Source: Dolichospermum sp. UHCC 0259
GTDB taxonomy: Bacteria; Cyanobacteriota; Cyanobacteriia; Cyanobacteriales; Nostocaceae
NCBI RefSeq assembly: GCF_009711935.1
Contig: NZ_VIKX01000118.1
Location: 1 to 54,472 of the forward strand
DNA length: 54,472 nt
Direction: 5' to 3'
A program made the position numbers and the translations under genes. Below, in pieces: positions 7,841 to 16,776 of the stretch (its first letter is position 1; each line of letters begins with the position of its first letter). Under the pieces are notes generated by a model, which searched no databases, had not been told where the DNA came from, and worked only from the letters and a program-made list of their open reading frames with translations.

Positions 7841-7912
7841 GTAGGGGCGGGGTTTCCCCGCCCATTGTCATGTTTCCCCGCCCATCGTCGTGTTTCCCTG
7901 TCCATCCCCAAA
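7841..7912. repeat. GC-rich palindrome (copy 1) running into a 20-bp tandem repeat
   Basis: GTA is followed by the perfect hairpin GGGCGGGG-TTT-CCCCGCCC (7845-7863). Starting inside it, a 20-bp unit beginning TTTCCCCGCCCAT is repeated at 7853, 7873 and, degraded, 7893. The palindrome belongs to the family also seen at 42003-42021 and 53673-53691. Confidence 0.8.
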
Positions 7913-8087
7913 TATCATCCCTAAATTGGTTTAGAATTATTTATAAGGTTTAATTCCAATAATTCTGATAGACCCAGTTTACCTGAATCCTCAAAGTTGA
8001 AAATGAGATTTGAGCCTTCAAATCAAATTCAGCAGTCTGAAAAACAGGAAACATAACTCAACAATCCACAAAGGAGCATTACAGCAA

Positions 8088-8192
8088 ATGGGCGGCGAAA
8101 TGTTAAATGCAGCTATGCTATCTTTCGGTCTAATCTTCGTAGGTTGGGCGATCGGTGCTTTGTTACTCAAAATTCAAGGCGCAGAAGAGTAG
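8088..8192 (+). CDS. petM: Cytochrome b6f complex subunit VII (PetM)
   Basis: PetM is a single-span small subunit of the cytochrome b6f complex in the thylakoid membrane. The 34-residue product, starting [13 protein letters not shown] and ending [10 protein letters not shown], matches the family's length and its C-terminal signature very closely. One hydrophobic helix covers about residues 6-28. The start chosen is the ATG at 8088, preceded by AAGGAG at 8071-8076; an in-frame upstream extension has no support. The gene is monocistronic, followed by a purine-rich repeat tract. Confidence 0.93.
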   Translation: MGGEMLNAAMLSFGLIFVGWAIGALLLKIQGAEE

Positions 8193-8530
8193 AGGGGGAG
8201 CAGGGGAGTAGGGGAGGTAGGGGAGGTAGGGGAGGGAAGAACAAAAGTCATTATCACCTGAGTTCGACATAAGATAATTTGCGGAAAATTCGCCCCAAGT
8301 ATGAGTCTCAAACCCTTATTCTCTCGTTAAAAAATCATAACACCGAACTCCGAACTCCGAACTCCGAACACCGAACTCAGGTATTATCCGTCAAAATGTC
8401 TTTGACAGACTACTAGAAGAAAGAATCATGTAGAACTTTAAAAAGCACTTGATTTTTGAATGAAGCTACCACCAGAAATCACAATGGAACAGGTAAATAG
8501 AGCAATTCAGAACCTGCTGACATTGCTGCT
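8193..8530. other. Gene-free spacer with G-rich and heptamer repeats
   Basis: No gene is seen. The spacer holds a purine-rich tract just after petM (8193-8236, units like GGTAGGGGA) and a heptamer repeat (CCGAACT)n at about 8343-8378. The rest shows nothing recognisable. Confidence 0.7.
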
Positions 8531-9073
8531 TTAAAATCTTTCCGTATCTTGAGGACTTCCCACAGCCCCCGGTTGAGATAAAAAGAAATTTTGAGCCGAC
8601 TCATTTTGATAAATACATCTAATATCAGGCTTTTCACTATTTAAGTCCCCTGTAAAGCCAAAGGTATTAAGACGATTCTTACATTCTCGTACCTGATCTG
8701 ATGTTACAAGTTTTTTATTTTCTAAAATAGCCCAGTTATTTTGACGAATAACACATCCAGGACGGATATTCGGCTGGGCAACAAAGACATTAAAGGGATT
8801 AAGAGTTACAAAGAGTCTGGCATCCATCACCATTGCACTAGATCCAAACTGCACACAAATCTCAGGATTTGGCGCTCTAGTGTCAATAAACTCACGGGAA
8901 GCCACATTTGATGAACTTAATGTAGTTGTCGAACTAAACGCAATCCCAATCCCAATTCCCAAAATCATCACTCCTCCTAAAAGGGCAATGGTGGCGAAGT
9001 TAAAAATCGGGGATTGGAACATAGAGGGTTTAGACGGATTAGTTGGTCTATTATTAGCAGATTTACGTCTCAT
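8531..9073 (-). CDS. Conserved cyanobacterial membrane-anchored protein, probably DUF3172 family
   Basis: The 180-residue product has a basic proline/asparagine-rich N-terminus, one hydrophobic segment at about residues 24-47 (FNFATIALLGGVMILGIGIG) and a soluble C-terminal domain. The soluble part carries four cysteines (in PEICVQF, RPGCVIR, RECKNRL and IRCIYQ) and an NPFNVFVAQPNIRPGCV stretch that resembles the DUF3172 family shared by cyanobacteria and plastids. The family assignment is from memory of its conserved core and is not certain. No function is known to me. It is convergent with petM and not in an operon. Confidence 0.6.
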   Translation of the reverse strand: MRRKSANNRPTNPSKPSMFQSPIFNFATIALLGGVMILGIGIGIAFSSTTTLSSSNVASREFIDTRAPNPEICVQFGSSAMVMDARLFVTLNPFNVFVAQPNIRPGCVIRQNNWAILENKKLVTSDQVRECKNRLNTFGFTGDLNSEKPDIRCIYQNESAQNFFLSQPGAVGSPQDTERF

Positions 9074-9186
9074 TGTCGCTTTATTACCTTCATCCCAAAA
9101 GTGGTTTTTTGATTTCTCCCTTATTTCAGTATGCCGATTCTTGAGGATAATTATCCCCTATTTTCACTTTTCAGGAAATTTTAACA

Positions 9187-9212
9187 TAAAAAAAGCCCGC
9201 ATTAGCGGACTT
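9187..9212 (-). terminator. Rho-independent terminator of desB
   Basis: Read on the minus strand, the stem AAGTCCGC-TAAT-GCGGGCTT (8 bp, one G-T pair) is followed by a run of T. It lies 24 bp after the desB stop. Confidence 0.85.
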
Positions 9213-9235
9213 CGTTGATTTCAAGAATCTACAAA

Positions 9236-10312
9236 TTACTTGACATTCTGACTCTTAGAAGTGTAGTAAACCTTACTACCTGTATCTGGAACAAAATGAC
9301 AACCAATCGCAGAATTCCACAGAGATTTCCAAACTGGTTCTTTGGATTCATGGAAATACTCACCCATAATTGGTTTAATTGCCTCAGTCGCTTTTAGCAA
9401 ATTGTAATGAGGCATATTCAAGAAAATGTGGTGAGCAACATGAGTACCGATATCATGATGAATGTGGTTAAAAATCCCATAATCTCGGTCAACACTAGAA
9501 ATTGCCCCTTTCAGGAAACTCCATTCTTCCCCACGATACCAAGGAATTCCTGGTTCAGTGTGGTGTAAGAAAGTCACCATATCCAACCAAATGATAAAGA
9601 CAATGTAAGGTGCAGCGTAGTATTTCAACAACGCCATCCAACCAAATTGATAGGTAAATAAACCTAACAAAGCTACCATGCCAATCCAAAGAGTGGTGCT
9701 AGTGATAATATCCCATTTTTCTGAAGGCTTAAACAACGGGCTGCTGGGTGAAAAGTGAGAACCTTCTTTGCCAGGAGAACGCTTGAATAAATAAACTGGA
9801 TAAGCCAATAAGAACAGATAAAACCGCCCAACTTTTTGCGCTACAGGCATTTCATCGTACTCTGATTCAGAGACAGGATACCAGCTTTCATCATTCTCCA
9901 AACTACCTGTATTTTTGTGGTGAGTCCTGTGGCTAATTCTCCAACCATGATAAGGAACGAGAATAAAGGTATGGGTAATATGACCAACCAAATCATTTAA
10001 CCACTTGTGCTTAGAAAAAGATTGGTGTCCGCAGTCATGACCAACGACAAACAAAGCCCAAAACATTGTTCCTTGCATTACCCAAAAAACTGGCCAAAAA
10101 TACCAAGAATCCAGATAATGGGCAACTGCATACAGCAGTCCCACAATTAGAACGTCACGAAAGAAATAATAAAGCGATTTAGTCACACTCGGCTGAAAAC
10201 ATTCAGCGGGAATAGCAGCTTTTAAATCCTGAAGAGTAAAGGGTAATTTCTCTTGACCCTCAGCAGATTCAGAACTAGGGTTTTGATTGAACTGGATTGT
10301 ATCTAATTGCAC
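9236..10312 (-). CDS. desB: Acyl-lipid omega-3 (delta-15) desaturase
   Basis: DesB introduces the omega-3 double bond into membrane-lipid C18 chains, using ferredoxin. The 358-residue product has the three histidine boxes of the family: HDCGH, HRTHH and, towards the C-terminus, HVAHH, with membrane-spanning pairs between them. The upstream half reads LPFTLQDLKAAIPAECF, typical of DesB. The start is a GTG; the exact N-terminus is uncertain. It is the last of three desaturase genes read in the same direction (desC, desA, desB), each with its own long upstream gap, so they probably have separate promoters. DesB genes are usually cold-induced; no specific site was identified. Confidence 0.93.
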   Translation of the reverse strand: MQLDTIQFNQNPSSESAEGQEKLPFTLQDLKAAIPAECFQPSVTKSLYYFFRDVLIVGLLYAVAHYLDSWYFWPVFWVMQGTMFWALFVVGHDCGHQSFSKHKWLNDLVGHITHTFILVPYHGWRISHRTHHKNTGSLENDESWYPVSESEYDEMPVAQKVGRFYLFLLAYPVYLFKRSPGKEGSHFSPSSPLFKPSEKWDIITSTTLWIGMVALLGLFTYQFGWMALLKYYAAPYIVFIIWLDMVTFLHHTEPGIPWYRGEEWSFLKGAISSVDRDYGIFNHIHHDIGTHVAHHIFLNMPHYNLLKATEAIKPIMGEYFHESKEPVWKSLWNSAIGCHFVPDTGSKVYYTSKSQNVK

Positions 10313-10602
10313 TGGATTGGTTGATTGTAAATTATCAATTAACTGTGAGGTAATATTTAGTTACCACTGGAATTTAAATGGAGAAATATTGGCAATTTTC
10401 TTCAACATTTTTAAATGTGGTTAATTGCCAAACTAAAAGAACTGATGATGAAAGTAAAAGTAAGTAATTAATAATTAATTCATCCTTTCTAAATTCATCA
10501 CTTATTCCTATAGCGGTATGCACTGGAATGAGATACAGAATCTACACTAAGAGCCTTATTGTAAGATACTCTTAACTCCTGACTCGGTGACTCCTACTAT
10601 AA

Positions 10603-11661
10603 TTATTTCGCCGCCCGATATGCGTCAAAAGTAGTATAACCAATATCAGTTTTGTAGAGTTGACATTGATTAGTGATTTCTTTCATCAAATTCCAAGAGA
10701 ACTTATATTCATCATGAAGATAAGGACCCCAATTTTCTTTGATGCTACTGTAAGCCAACCGTAAATTATAGGAAGGAATAGCAGTAGAAATATGATGAGG
10801 AACATGAACATTAATATCGTGACAAAGCACTTCTACCCACTGAGGGTAATCACAATGAACTGTTCCGAATAACTGTGCTAAAGCCTCATTCCATTTATCA
10901 GCAGTTGAAAAAGGAACATCTGGAAGAGTGTGGTGAACAATGGTGAAGGTACTCATCCAGAAATGGTAAACCATCCAGGGAATAAACCAGAATTTAATAA
11001 AACCCCAAACGCCAGTTGTGATAATCAAAGTTGGGAAAACAATGGCGGCAAATGCTACTACTACAGCCACAGAAAATTTGACACTAGCTTGGTCTTTTTT
11101 CTGGAAATTGCGGGCATCAAAATGGACAACTGCCCAATGGCCAATCGAACCTACCCACCAGAGACGTTTAGTCATGAAAAACTCAAAGGCAGATTGTCTA
11201 TTTGTAGACCAACTTGCAAAAACTTCTGTTCTAATAGGATGCCAAGCGTTATCTTCGTCCAGCTTGTTAGTATGTTTATGGTGATGATTATGCTTAATGC
11301 GCCAGCTATGAAAAGGGTAAATTAAGAACATCATGAAGAAATGTCCCACTAAATCATTTACCCAGCGACGTTTGGCAAATGAACGATGAGCGCAATCATG
11401 GCCAATAACAAAAAAACCTGTTAAAGCAGTTCCTGTAAAAATCCAAGCTAGGGGTAAAAGAAACCAAGGGGAAATTGCTATGAAATAATAGCCTAATGCC
11501 GCCATAGATAAACTGAGAACTACGGTTGTCCACGCTTTGCGGCTATTTTTCTGAAAACATTCCTTGGGCAGACTTTTGATAATATGCTTTAGTTTTATTT
11601 GGTCTTTGCCCAGGTCTGTGGAGACCGCTATTTCCTGACTTTTGATGATTGATGTAGTCAT
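10603..11661 (-). CDS. desA: Acyl-lipid delta-12 desaturase
   Basis: DesA converts oleoyl to linoleoyl groups on membrane lipids. The histidine boxes are HDCAH, HNHHHKHTN and HVPHH, and the phrase LPKECFQKN is typical of the N-terminus. The frame extends 20 residues upstream, but the internal ATG at 11661 gives a 352-residue protein, the usual DesA length, starting MTTSIIKSQEI, so that start was chosen. It lies between desC and desB, the arrangement described for the desC-desA-desB cluster of Anabaena variabilis. Confidence 0.93.
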   Translation of the reverse strand: MTTSIIKSQEIAVSTDLGKDQIKLKHIIKSLPKECFQKNSRKAWTTVVLSLSMAALGYYFIAISPWFLLPLAWIFTGTALTGFFVIGHDCAHRSFAKRRWVNDLVGHFFMMFLIYPFHSWRIKHNHHHKHTNKLDEDNAWHPIRTEVFASWSTNRQSAFEFFMTKRLWWVGSIGHWAVVHFDARNFQKKDQASVKFSVAVVVAFAAIVFPTLIITTGVWGFIKFWFIPWMVYHFWMSTFTIVHHTLPDVPFSTADKWNEALAQLFGTVHCDYPQWVEVLCHDINVHVPHHISTAIPSYNLRLAYSSIKENWGPYLHDEYKFSWNLMKEITNQCQLYKTDIGYTTFDAYRAAK

Positions 11662-11890
11662 GAATACCTGAAAAACAACAGACTGCAACACAACGTTACT
11701 AAAAAACGTAACTTGCTGCAAAGTTTTGTAACATTAATTTCTGAGATTATAGCAACTTAACAACCACTTAGGATAGTTAGTCAGCAATTAAAAATTGCAA
11801 ATTAAAAATTGCTTTATTTACACACAAAAAGTCAATAGTTTTTAGCCAAGAATTGACTATAAAACTATTGACTTTGAGCAAGAAATATGC

Positions 11891-12706
11891 TTATGCTTTT
11901 TTCTCTGCCAGCTTTACGTTTGTTGCTAGACCTAGTAATTGTAATAACTGAATAGTCATCCAAGTCATATCAATTTCCCACCATTCCAAACCATGACGAG
12001 CAGAATATTGAAAAGCATGGTGGTTATTGTGCCAACCTTCACCAAATACGAGAATAGCAACCCACCAACAATTAGTTGATCTATCACCAGATTCATAAGT
12101 GCGGTATCCGAATTTATGAGTAGCACTATTTACCAACCAAGTACAGTGATAAACCCAAATAATCCGCACAAAAATTCCCCAAACCACCATTGGCCAGCCG
12201 CCTATGAAATAGAGAACTAAGCCCAAGGCAATTTGTAAGAAAATGAAATTTTTCTGTAAAAACTGATAAACTGGGTCATCAATAATGTCTTTAGTGAAGC
12301 GAGGAACTTGATCGTGAGCGGGTGCAAAATGAATCATCCAACCCATGTGACTCCACCAGAAACCTTGATTGGAATCATGGGGATCTGATTCAGTATCAGA
12401 ATGTAAGTGGTGAATCCGATGTGTACCGACCCACTCAATGGGGCCACCTTCACAAGAAAGTGTGCCAAAAATCACCAAGACATACTCTAACCACTTGGGG
12501 GTTTGAAAGCTACGGTGAGTAACAAGACGGTGATATCCCAACGTAATACCTAAACCTCCAGTCACCCAGTAGAGCAATAAAGCCACACCAACTGCCTGCC
12601 AGCTAAAATTGCTAGGAACTAGGGCAAAGAGAGCGCCGACGTGCAATGCAATGAAAAATAGGGTATTAACCCAGTTAATGTGAGGTTTAGAAGTAGCAAT
12701 TGTCAT
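11891..12706 (-). CDS. desC: Acyl-lipid delta-9 desaturase
   Basis: DesC puts the first double bond into C16/C18 acyl chains of glycerolipids. The 271-residue product has the delta-9 class histidine boxes HRLVTH, HRIHH and HNNHH, along with GITLGYHR and FGEGWHNNHH. Four hydrophobic spans are evident. It is the first gene of the desC-desA-desB series and lies divergent from the PLP-dependent lyase gene, with an 86-bp promoter gap between them. Length and start are normal. Confidence 0.95.
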   Translation of the reverse strand: MTIATSKPHINWVNTLFFIALHVGALFALVPSNFSWQAVGVALLLYWVTGGLGITLGYHRLVTHRSFQTPKWLEYVLVIFGTLSCEGGPIEWVGTHRIHHLHSDTESDPHDSNQGFWWSHMGWMIHFAPAHDQVPRFTKDIIDDPVYQFLQKNFIFLQIALGLVLYFIGGWPMVVWGIFVRIIWVYHCTWLVNSATHKFGYRTYESGDRSTNCWWVAILVFGEGWHNNHHAFQYSARHGLEWWEIDMTWMTIQLLQLLGLATNVKLAEKKA

Positions 12707-12792
12707 GCAGTAACCTGAATAGAAATTGTTCAGCCTAGTCTGCGCGATCCTAAAATCCGCATATCTATTTTATGTTTTTCAATGAGGAAATG

Positions 12793-14025
12793 ATGAACAG
12801 CTTTGAACGGCTGCGGGAAGCAGAACAGGCGCTATTAGAAATTTTTTCTGGTATTGACGCTCAGGTCAAGCATAATCTTAAACGAGTATTAGATGCCTTT
12901 CGTCATCACCGAGTAGGCGCACACCATTTTGCTGGTGTAAGTGGCTACGGACACGATGATTTAGGACGAGAAACCTTAGATAAAGTTTTTGCCCAAGTGA
13001 TGGGTGCTGAATCTGCGGTGGTGCGAGTGCAGTTTGTTTCGGGAACTCATGCGATCGCTTGTGCGCTGTATGGTGTTCTTCGTCCTGGGGATGAAATGTT
13101 AGCAGTAGTCGGTTCTCCCTACGATACTCTCGAAGAAGTAATTGGCTTGAGAGGACAAGGCCAAGGTTCTCTAATTGATTTTGGCATAAAATACCGCCAA
13201 TTGGAATTAACTGATCAAGGAAAAATAGATTGGCAAAACTTAAGCTCTAGCATTACCGACAACACAAAGTTAGTATTGATTCAACGTTCCTGCGGATATT
13301 CATGGCGACCAAGCCTTTCCATAGCCGACATTGAAAAAATTGTCCACATAGTCAAGCAGCAAAATCCTCACACAGTTTGTTTTGTAGACAACTGCTACGG
13401 CGAATTCATCGAAACCCAAGAACCAACCCATATTGGTGCTGACTTAATGGCCGGGTCATTAATCAAAAATCCTGGAGGTACAGTAGTGAGTGCCGGTGGT
13501 TATATAGCCGGACGCGCCGATTTAGTAGAAGCCTCTGCTTGTAGACTGACCGCCCCCGGTATTGGGAGCGAAGGAGGAGCAACCTTTGACCAAAACCGCC
13601 TATTATTCCAAGGATTATTTTTAGCCCCGCAGATGGTAGGGGAAGCCATGAAAGGAACATACCTCACCGGATATGTCTTTGATAAACTCGGATATCCAGT
13701 CAACCCCCCACCATTAGCGCCAAGAGGAGATGTCATCCAAGCCATTAAACTGGGTTCAGCAAAAAAACTAATTGCCTTCTGCAAAGCCATACAGCAGCAT
13801 TCGCCCATAGGGTCTTATCTTGAACCTATACCCGATGATATGCCAGGTTACGAGAGCAAAGTAGTCATGGCTGGGGGGACATTTATCGAAGGGAGTACCT
13901 TAGAGTTATCGGCAGATGGTCCATTGCGTGAACCTTATGTGGTTTATTGCCAAGGGGGGACTCATTGGACTCATGTATCTCTGGCGTTACAAGCAGCTAT
14001 TGAGGCGGTGATCAATATAGAATAA
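12793..14025 (+). CDS. PLP-dependent methionine gamma-lyase / aluminium-resistance family protein
   Basis: A fold-type I PLP enzyme of the family annotated as methionine gamma-lyase or aluminium resistance protein. The product (410 residues from the chosen start) contains GVSGYGHDDLGRETLDKVFA near the N-terminus, QFVSGTHAIACALYG, and a lysine in the active-site region SLIKNPGGTV that probably binds PLP. The open frame starts at 12772, but AGGA at 12785-12788 supports one of the ATGs at 12790 or 12793; the latter was chosen. The true substrate in cyanobacteria is not established. It ends convergent with the BciB-like gene across an inverted repeat. Confidence 0.88.
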   Translation: MNSFERLREAEQALLEIFSGIDAQVKHNLKRVLDAFRHHRVGAHHFAGVSGYGHDDLGRETLDKVFAQVMGAESAVVRVQFVSGTHAIACALYGVLRPGDEMLAVVGSPYDTLEEVIGLRGQGQGSLIDFGIKYRQLELTDQGKIDWQNLSSSITDNTKLVLIQRSCGYSWRPSLSIADIEKIVHIVKQQNPHTVCFVDNCYGEFIETQEPTHIGADLMAGSLIKNPGGTVVSAGGYIAGRADLVEASACRLTAPGIGSEGGATFDQNRLLFQGLFLAPQMVGEAMKGTYLTGYVFDKLGYPVNPPPLAPRGDVIQAIKLGSAKKLIAFCKAIQQHSPIGSYLEPIPDDMPGYESKVVMAGGTFIEGSTLELSADGPLREPYVVYCQGGTHWTHVSLALQAAIEAVINIE

Positions 14026-14032
14026 TCCTCAT

Positions 14033-14063
14033 GCAAAGGCAAGAAGCTTCTTTGCGCCTTTGC
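14033..14063. terminator. Inverted repeat between convergent genes, possible bidirectional terminator
   Basis: The arms GCAAAGGC (14033-14040) and GCCTTTGC (14056-14063) enclose the palindrome AAGAAGCTTCTT. It lacks a T-run, so it may be a dispersed repeat rather than a classic terminator; related CGCAAAG sequence occurs near 30915-30950. Confidence 0.5.
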
Positions 14064-14071
14064 GTGAGACT

Positions 14072-15265
14072 TTATTCCGGTAACTTATACTGCGCCACTA
14101 TCCGCTTCGCAAACTCCGGTACGTGAGCTGCTAATTTCTCTCCATGATTCCGTTTTACATATAAGTAATTTCTCGCAAAGTGGGAATCTATGGAAAATCT
14201 CGCATATTCCAGTCCTTTTGGTCCAATTCTATCAATTACTAATCCTAGTAATTTCGCTGCAAACATGGGTAATGTCACTGCATCATCATAGGCTTTTATA
14301 CCCTGTTGTACTGCGGGTTTACGGTTGCCTTCTGAGATGACGGGCTTGGTGTCGAGTTGATCTTTGATTAGTTCTAACATTTCTTTCCCAGTATCATTTC
14401 TAACTACTATCCATTGCCAGGGGTAGGGTGCGCCCATATACCCGACGACGATATCAGCGAGGGAGTTGACGTAATCAAAGCAACTCATACATGATGGGGC
14501 AAAGATATCTTTGAGGACGTTGGTTTTTAAGCCGAAGAAGGGTACTGTTTCTTCTGATCCGTCTTCGTGTTTAAAATGTACCCGGAAGTCTTGCATAAAT
14601 TCGTAACTGACGACTGTTTCTGGGGATCTGCTGGTGGTTTCTAGGAATTTTTGCAATCCGGCGCGGGTAACGTTATCTACGCATGGTGTTCCCAGTACAT
14701 AGAGTTTTTCTAAGCCGAGTTTTTTCTCGACGGCGCGTAATGCTTGGATTTGACAACCTACTCCAATGACTAATAACCGTTTCATTCCTGATTGTTCTAT
14801 CTGTTCTAATACAGATAGGTTGGGGGATAGAGTAGGTTTATTTACTTTTGCTGCTAGTATTTCTTCGGGGGTTCGCGCTATGATGGGCATGGGTTGAAAG
14901 CGGTCTTCTTTGGTGTTTTGAACACAAACTACACCTTCTACTAAGCCACGATTGAGCATTTCTATAGCGATGCTGCTAACTATTCCTGTCCATTGTGCGC
15001 CTTCTATGGGTTGTTGTTTTCTGGCGGACATCATTTCTTGATGAACTCCAAAGTAAAGTTCGTTTTCGTCTTCGAGGTTGCGGGGGCGGTTATGGGTGCT
15101 GGTTTCTAGTTCGTCTATTCTTTGGGTAATGAAGGCACACGCTTCTTTAACGTAGTGGATATAGTAGGTGTCGCATAGTCCGCATTCGCTACAGAGTTCT
15201 TTGGCGGGGCGCACGCTTCCGGGTTTGAGGGCTTTGGCTTTTTTGTGGGATTCTATGGATGTCAT
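14072..15265 (-). CDS. bciB: FrhB-family ferredoxin-dependent reductase, probably 8-vinyl reductase BciB
   Basis: The product (397 residues) belongs to the coenzyme F420 hydrogenase/dehydrogenase beta-subunit family. In cyanobacteria its best-known member (slr1923 in Synechocystis) reduces the 8-vinyl group of divinyl chlorophyllide using ferredoxin. An iron-sulphur motif is visible at C25, C28 and C31 (CSECGLC), with further conserved cysteines in GVGCQIQAL, GTPCVDN and SCMSCFDY. The related plant enzyme is 7-hydroxymethyl chlorophyll a reductase, so that activity cannot be excluded. The gene stands alone on the minus strand. Confidence 0.85.
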   Translation of the reverse strand: MTSIESHKKAKALKPGSVRPAKELCSECGLCDTYYIHYVKEACAFITQRIDELETSTHNRPRNLEDENELYFGVHQEMMSARKQQPIEGAQWTGIVSSIAIEMLNRGLVEGVVCVQNTKEDRFQPMPIIARTPEEILAAKVNKPTLSPNLSVLEQIEQSGMKRLLVIGVGCQIQALRAVEKKLGLEKLYVLGTPCVDNVTRAGLQKFLETTSRSPETVVSYEFMQDFRVHFKHEDGSEETVPFFGLKTNVLKDIFAPSCMSCFDYVNSLADIVVGYMGAPYPWQWIVVRNDTGKEMLELIKDQLDTKPVISEGNRKPAVQQGIKAYDDAVTLPMFAAKLLGLVIDRIGPKGLEYARFSIDSHFARNYLYVKRNHGEKLAAHVPEFAKRIVAQYKLPE

Positions 15266-15461
15266 TTATTTTGTTTATTTTTACTAAATATGGCTTTTAT
15301 TACCTTACCGTTACGGGATGTGATGTGGGTTGTTTGATTTGGGTAAGAGGTTTTTTTCACGCAGAGGCGCAGAGAGAATGAAGAAAATAATTAGGTAGTG
15401 ATAATTTTATTTCTGTGATAACACTTCAGTGAATATACGGTAGTAATTATTCATGGGTTAG

Positions 15462-16304
15462 CTGAATCCAGAAACACATCAGTGGGTGCGTTGGCATGAA
15501 CGCTATCTAGTAGTTTACTCCGAAAACTTCGCTAATTCTCAACTGAGAGGTTTAGAACAACGTCTCAACGCGGCTGAAAATGCTCTTTTGAAGCTGGCTG
15601 CCAAACCGGGAAAGGATTTAGTACAACTCGATGAAAAAATTGAGGCTATTCTCAAACGTCACCGTGTGAGTGAGTTCTTTGTGGTGAACACGAAGGCAGA
15701 AATTTCCACCCAAACGCGCCATCTGGGACGGGGACGACCTACAGCTAAATCTCCTCAACAGCAGATAGTTTGTGTTCAACTTCAACTTCAATTCTCTCGT
15801 CAGTCTGCTGCCATTGAACAGGCTCAACAGTTACTCGGATGGCGATTATATGTTACTAACGCATCCATTATCAAGCTTTCTTTATCCCAAGCGGTTATCT
15901 ACTATCGTGATGAATGGCTCTTAGAACGGGGTTTTCATCGTTTTAAGCGTGGTAATCTACCTGCTTTACCTATCTATTTTCAAAATCAAGACCGAATTGT
16001 TGGCTTGATGTTTTTACTGACTATCGCATTACGAGTTTTTACTCTCATAGAGTTTGTTGTCCGCGAAGCACTTCAAAAAGCACAGCGAGTTCTCGCTGGT
16101 CTTTATGATGGTAATCCTAAGCGAGCCACTGCGCGTCCTTCTACTGAGCAGCTACTTAAGACTTTTCGCAACTTAACTCTTTACTCTCTCCCTGATTCTA
16201 CCATCTTTGTTACGCCTCTTTCTGATCTTCAACGACAGATTCTTTCACTGATGAAATTGCCTGAATCTCTTTATCAACTACATCTCTTACCATGCAAGAC
16301 TTAA
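15462..16304 (+). pseudogene. Truncated IS1634/IS4-type transposase (C-terminal half)
   Basis: The frame is open from 15462, after a TAG at 15459, and gives about 280 residues without a proper start (a GTG at 15486 is the first candidate). The C-terminal part, with YRDEWLLERGFHRFKRG and IALRVFTLIEFVVREAL, matches the end of IS1634-like DDE transposases, which are about twice as long. The N-terminal half carrying the first catalytic aspartates is missing, so this is a remnant. It abuts a 5'-truncated PspA-like gene. Confidence 0.8.
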
Positions 16305-16362
16305 TTCCTTCTTTGATTTCTAAAATGAGCGAACGGACAGTTTAGATTTAGCTATTGAAGAT

Positions 16363-16776
16363 ATGGAACAAGAATTAATAAGCACTCGTGAAGCTACTGT
16401 CTCAGCTATGTCTATAGAAAAAATTAATATAAAAAAGTATAATGAAGCCGAAGTGGAGTTGAAAAAATGGCAAGATAGAACTAATTTAGCTATTGAAAAA
16501 GGTAATGATTATTTGGCATTAGAGGCTTTAAAGCGTCAAAAGTTTTTCTCCATTAAGGTGAATAATTTAAAGGTTGCTATCCAAGAACAGATGATTCTAT
16601 CTAGTTGTTTAAAGCTGAGTTTATTTGCTTTGTCTAATAAAGTTGCTGAAGCTAAGATTTTTCGAGATAAGGTTGCTAATTTTGAATACCAGGAAGTATC
16701 GGAAATTAGCATGATGGAATCAGATTATGTTTCTGATGATTTAAAAATATTAAAAAGGCAATTAGATCAATTATAA
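16363..16776 (+). CDS. PspA/IM30-like coiled-coil protein, probably 5'-truncated
   Basis: The 137-residue product is helical and charged. It resembles PspA/Vipp1: EDMEQELISTREATVSAM fits the family's first helix, and KGNDYLALEALKRQKFF fits the region of Vipp1 around KGDENLARQAL. The family is normally about 220 residues or more and starts some 30 residues earlier. The same frame continues upstream (encoding TDSLDLAIED) to a TAA near 16326, with no start codon, right behind the IS remnant. An IS-linked rearrangement probably removed the 5' end. PspA proteins support membrane integrity; whether this fragment works is doubtful. Confidence 0.55.
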   Translation: MEQELISTREATVSAMSIEKINIKKYNEAEVELKKWQDRTNLAIEKGNDYLALEALKRQKFFSIKVNNLKVAIQEQMILSSCLKLSLFALSNKVAEAKIFRDKVANFEYQEVSEISMMESDYVSDDLKILKRQLDQL

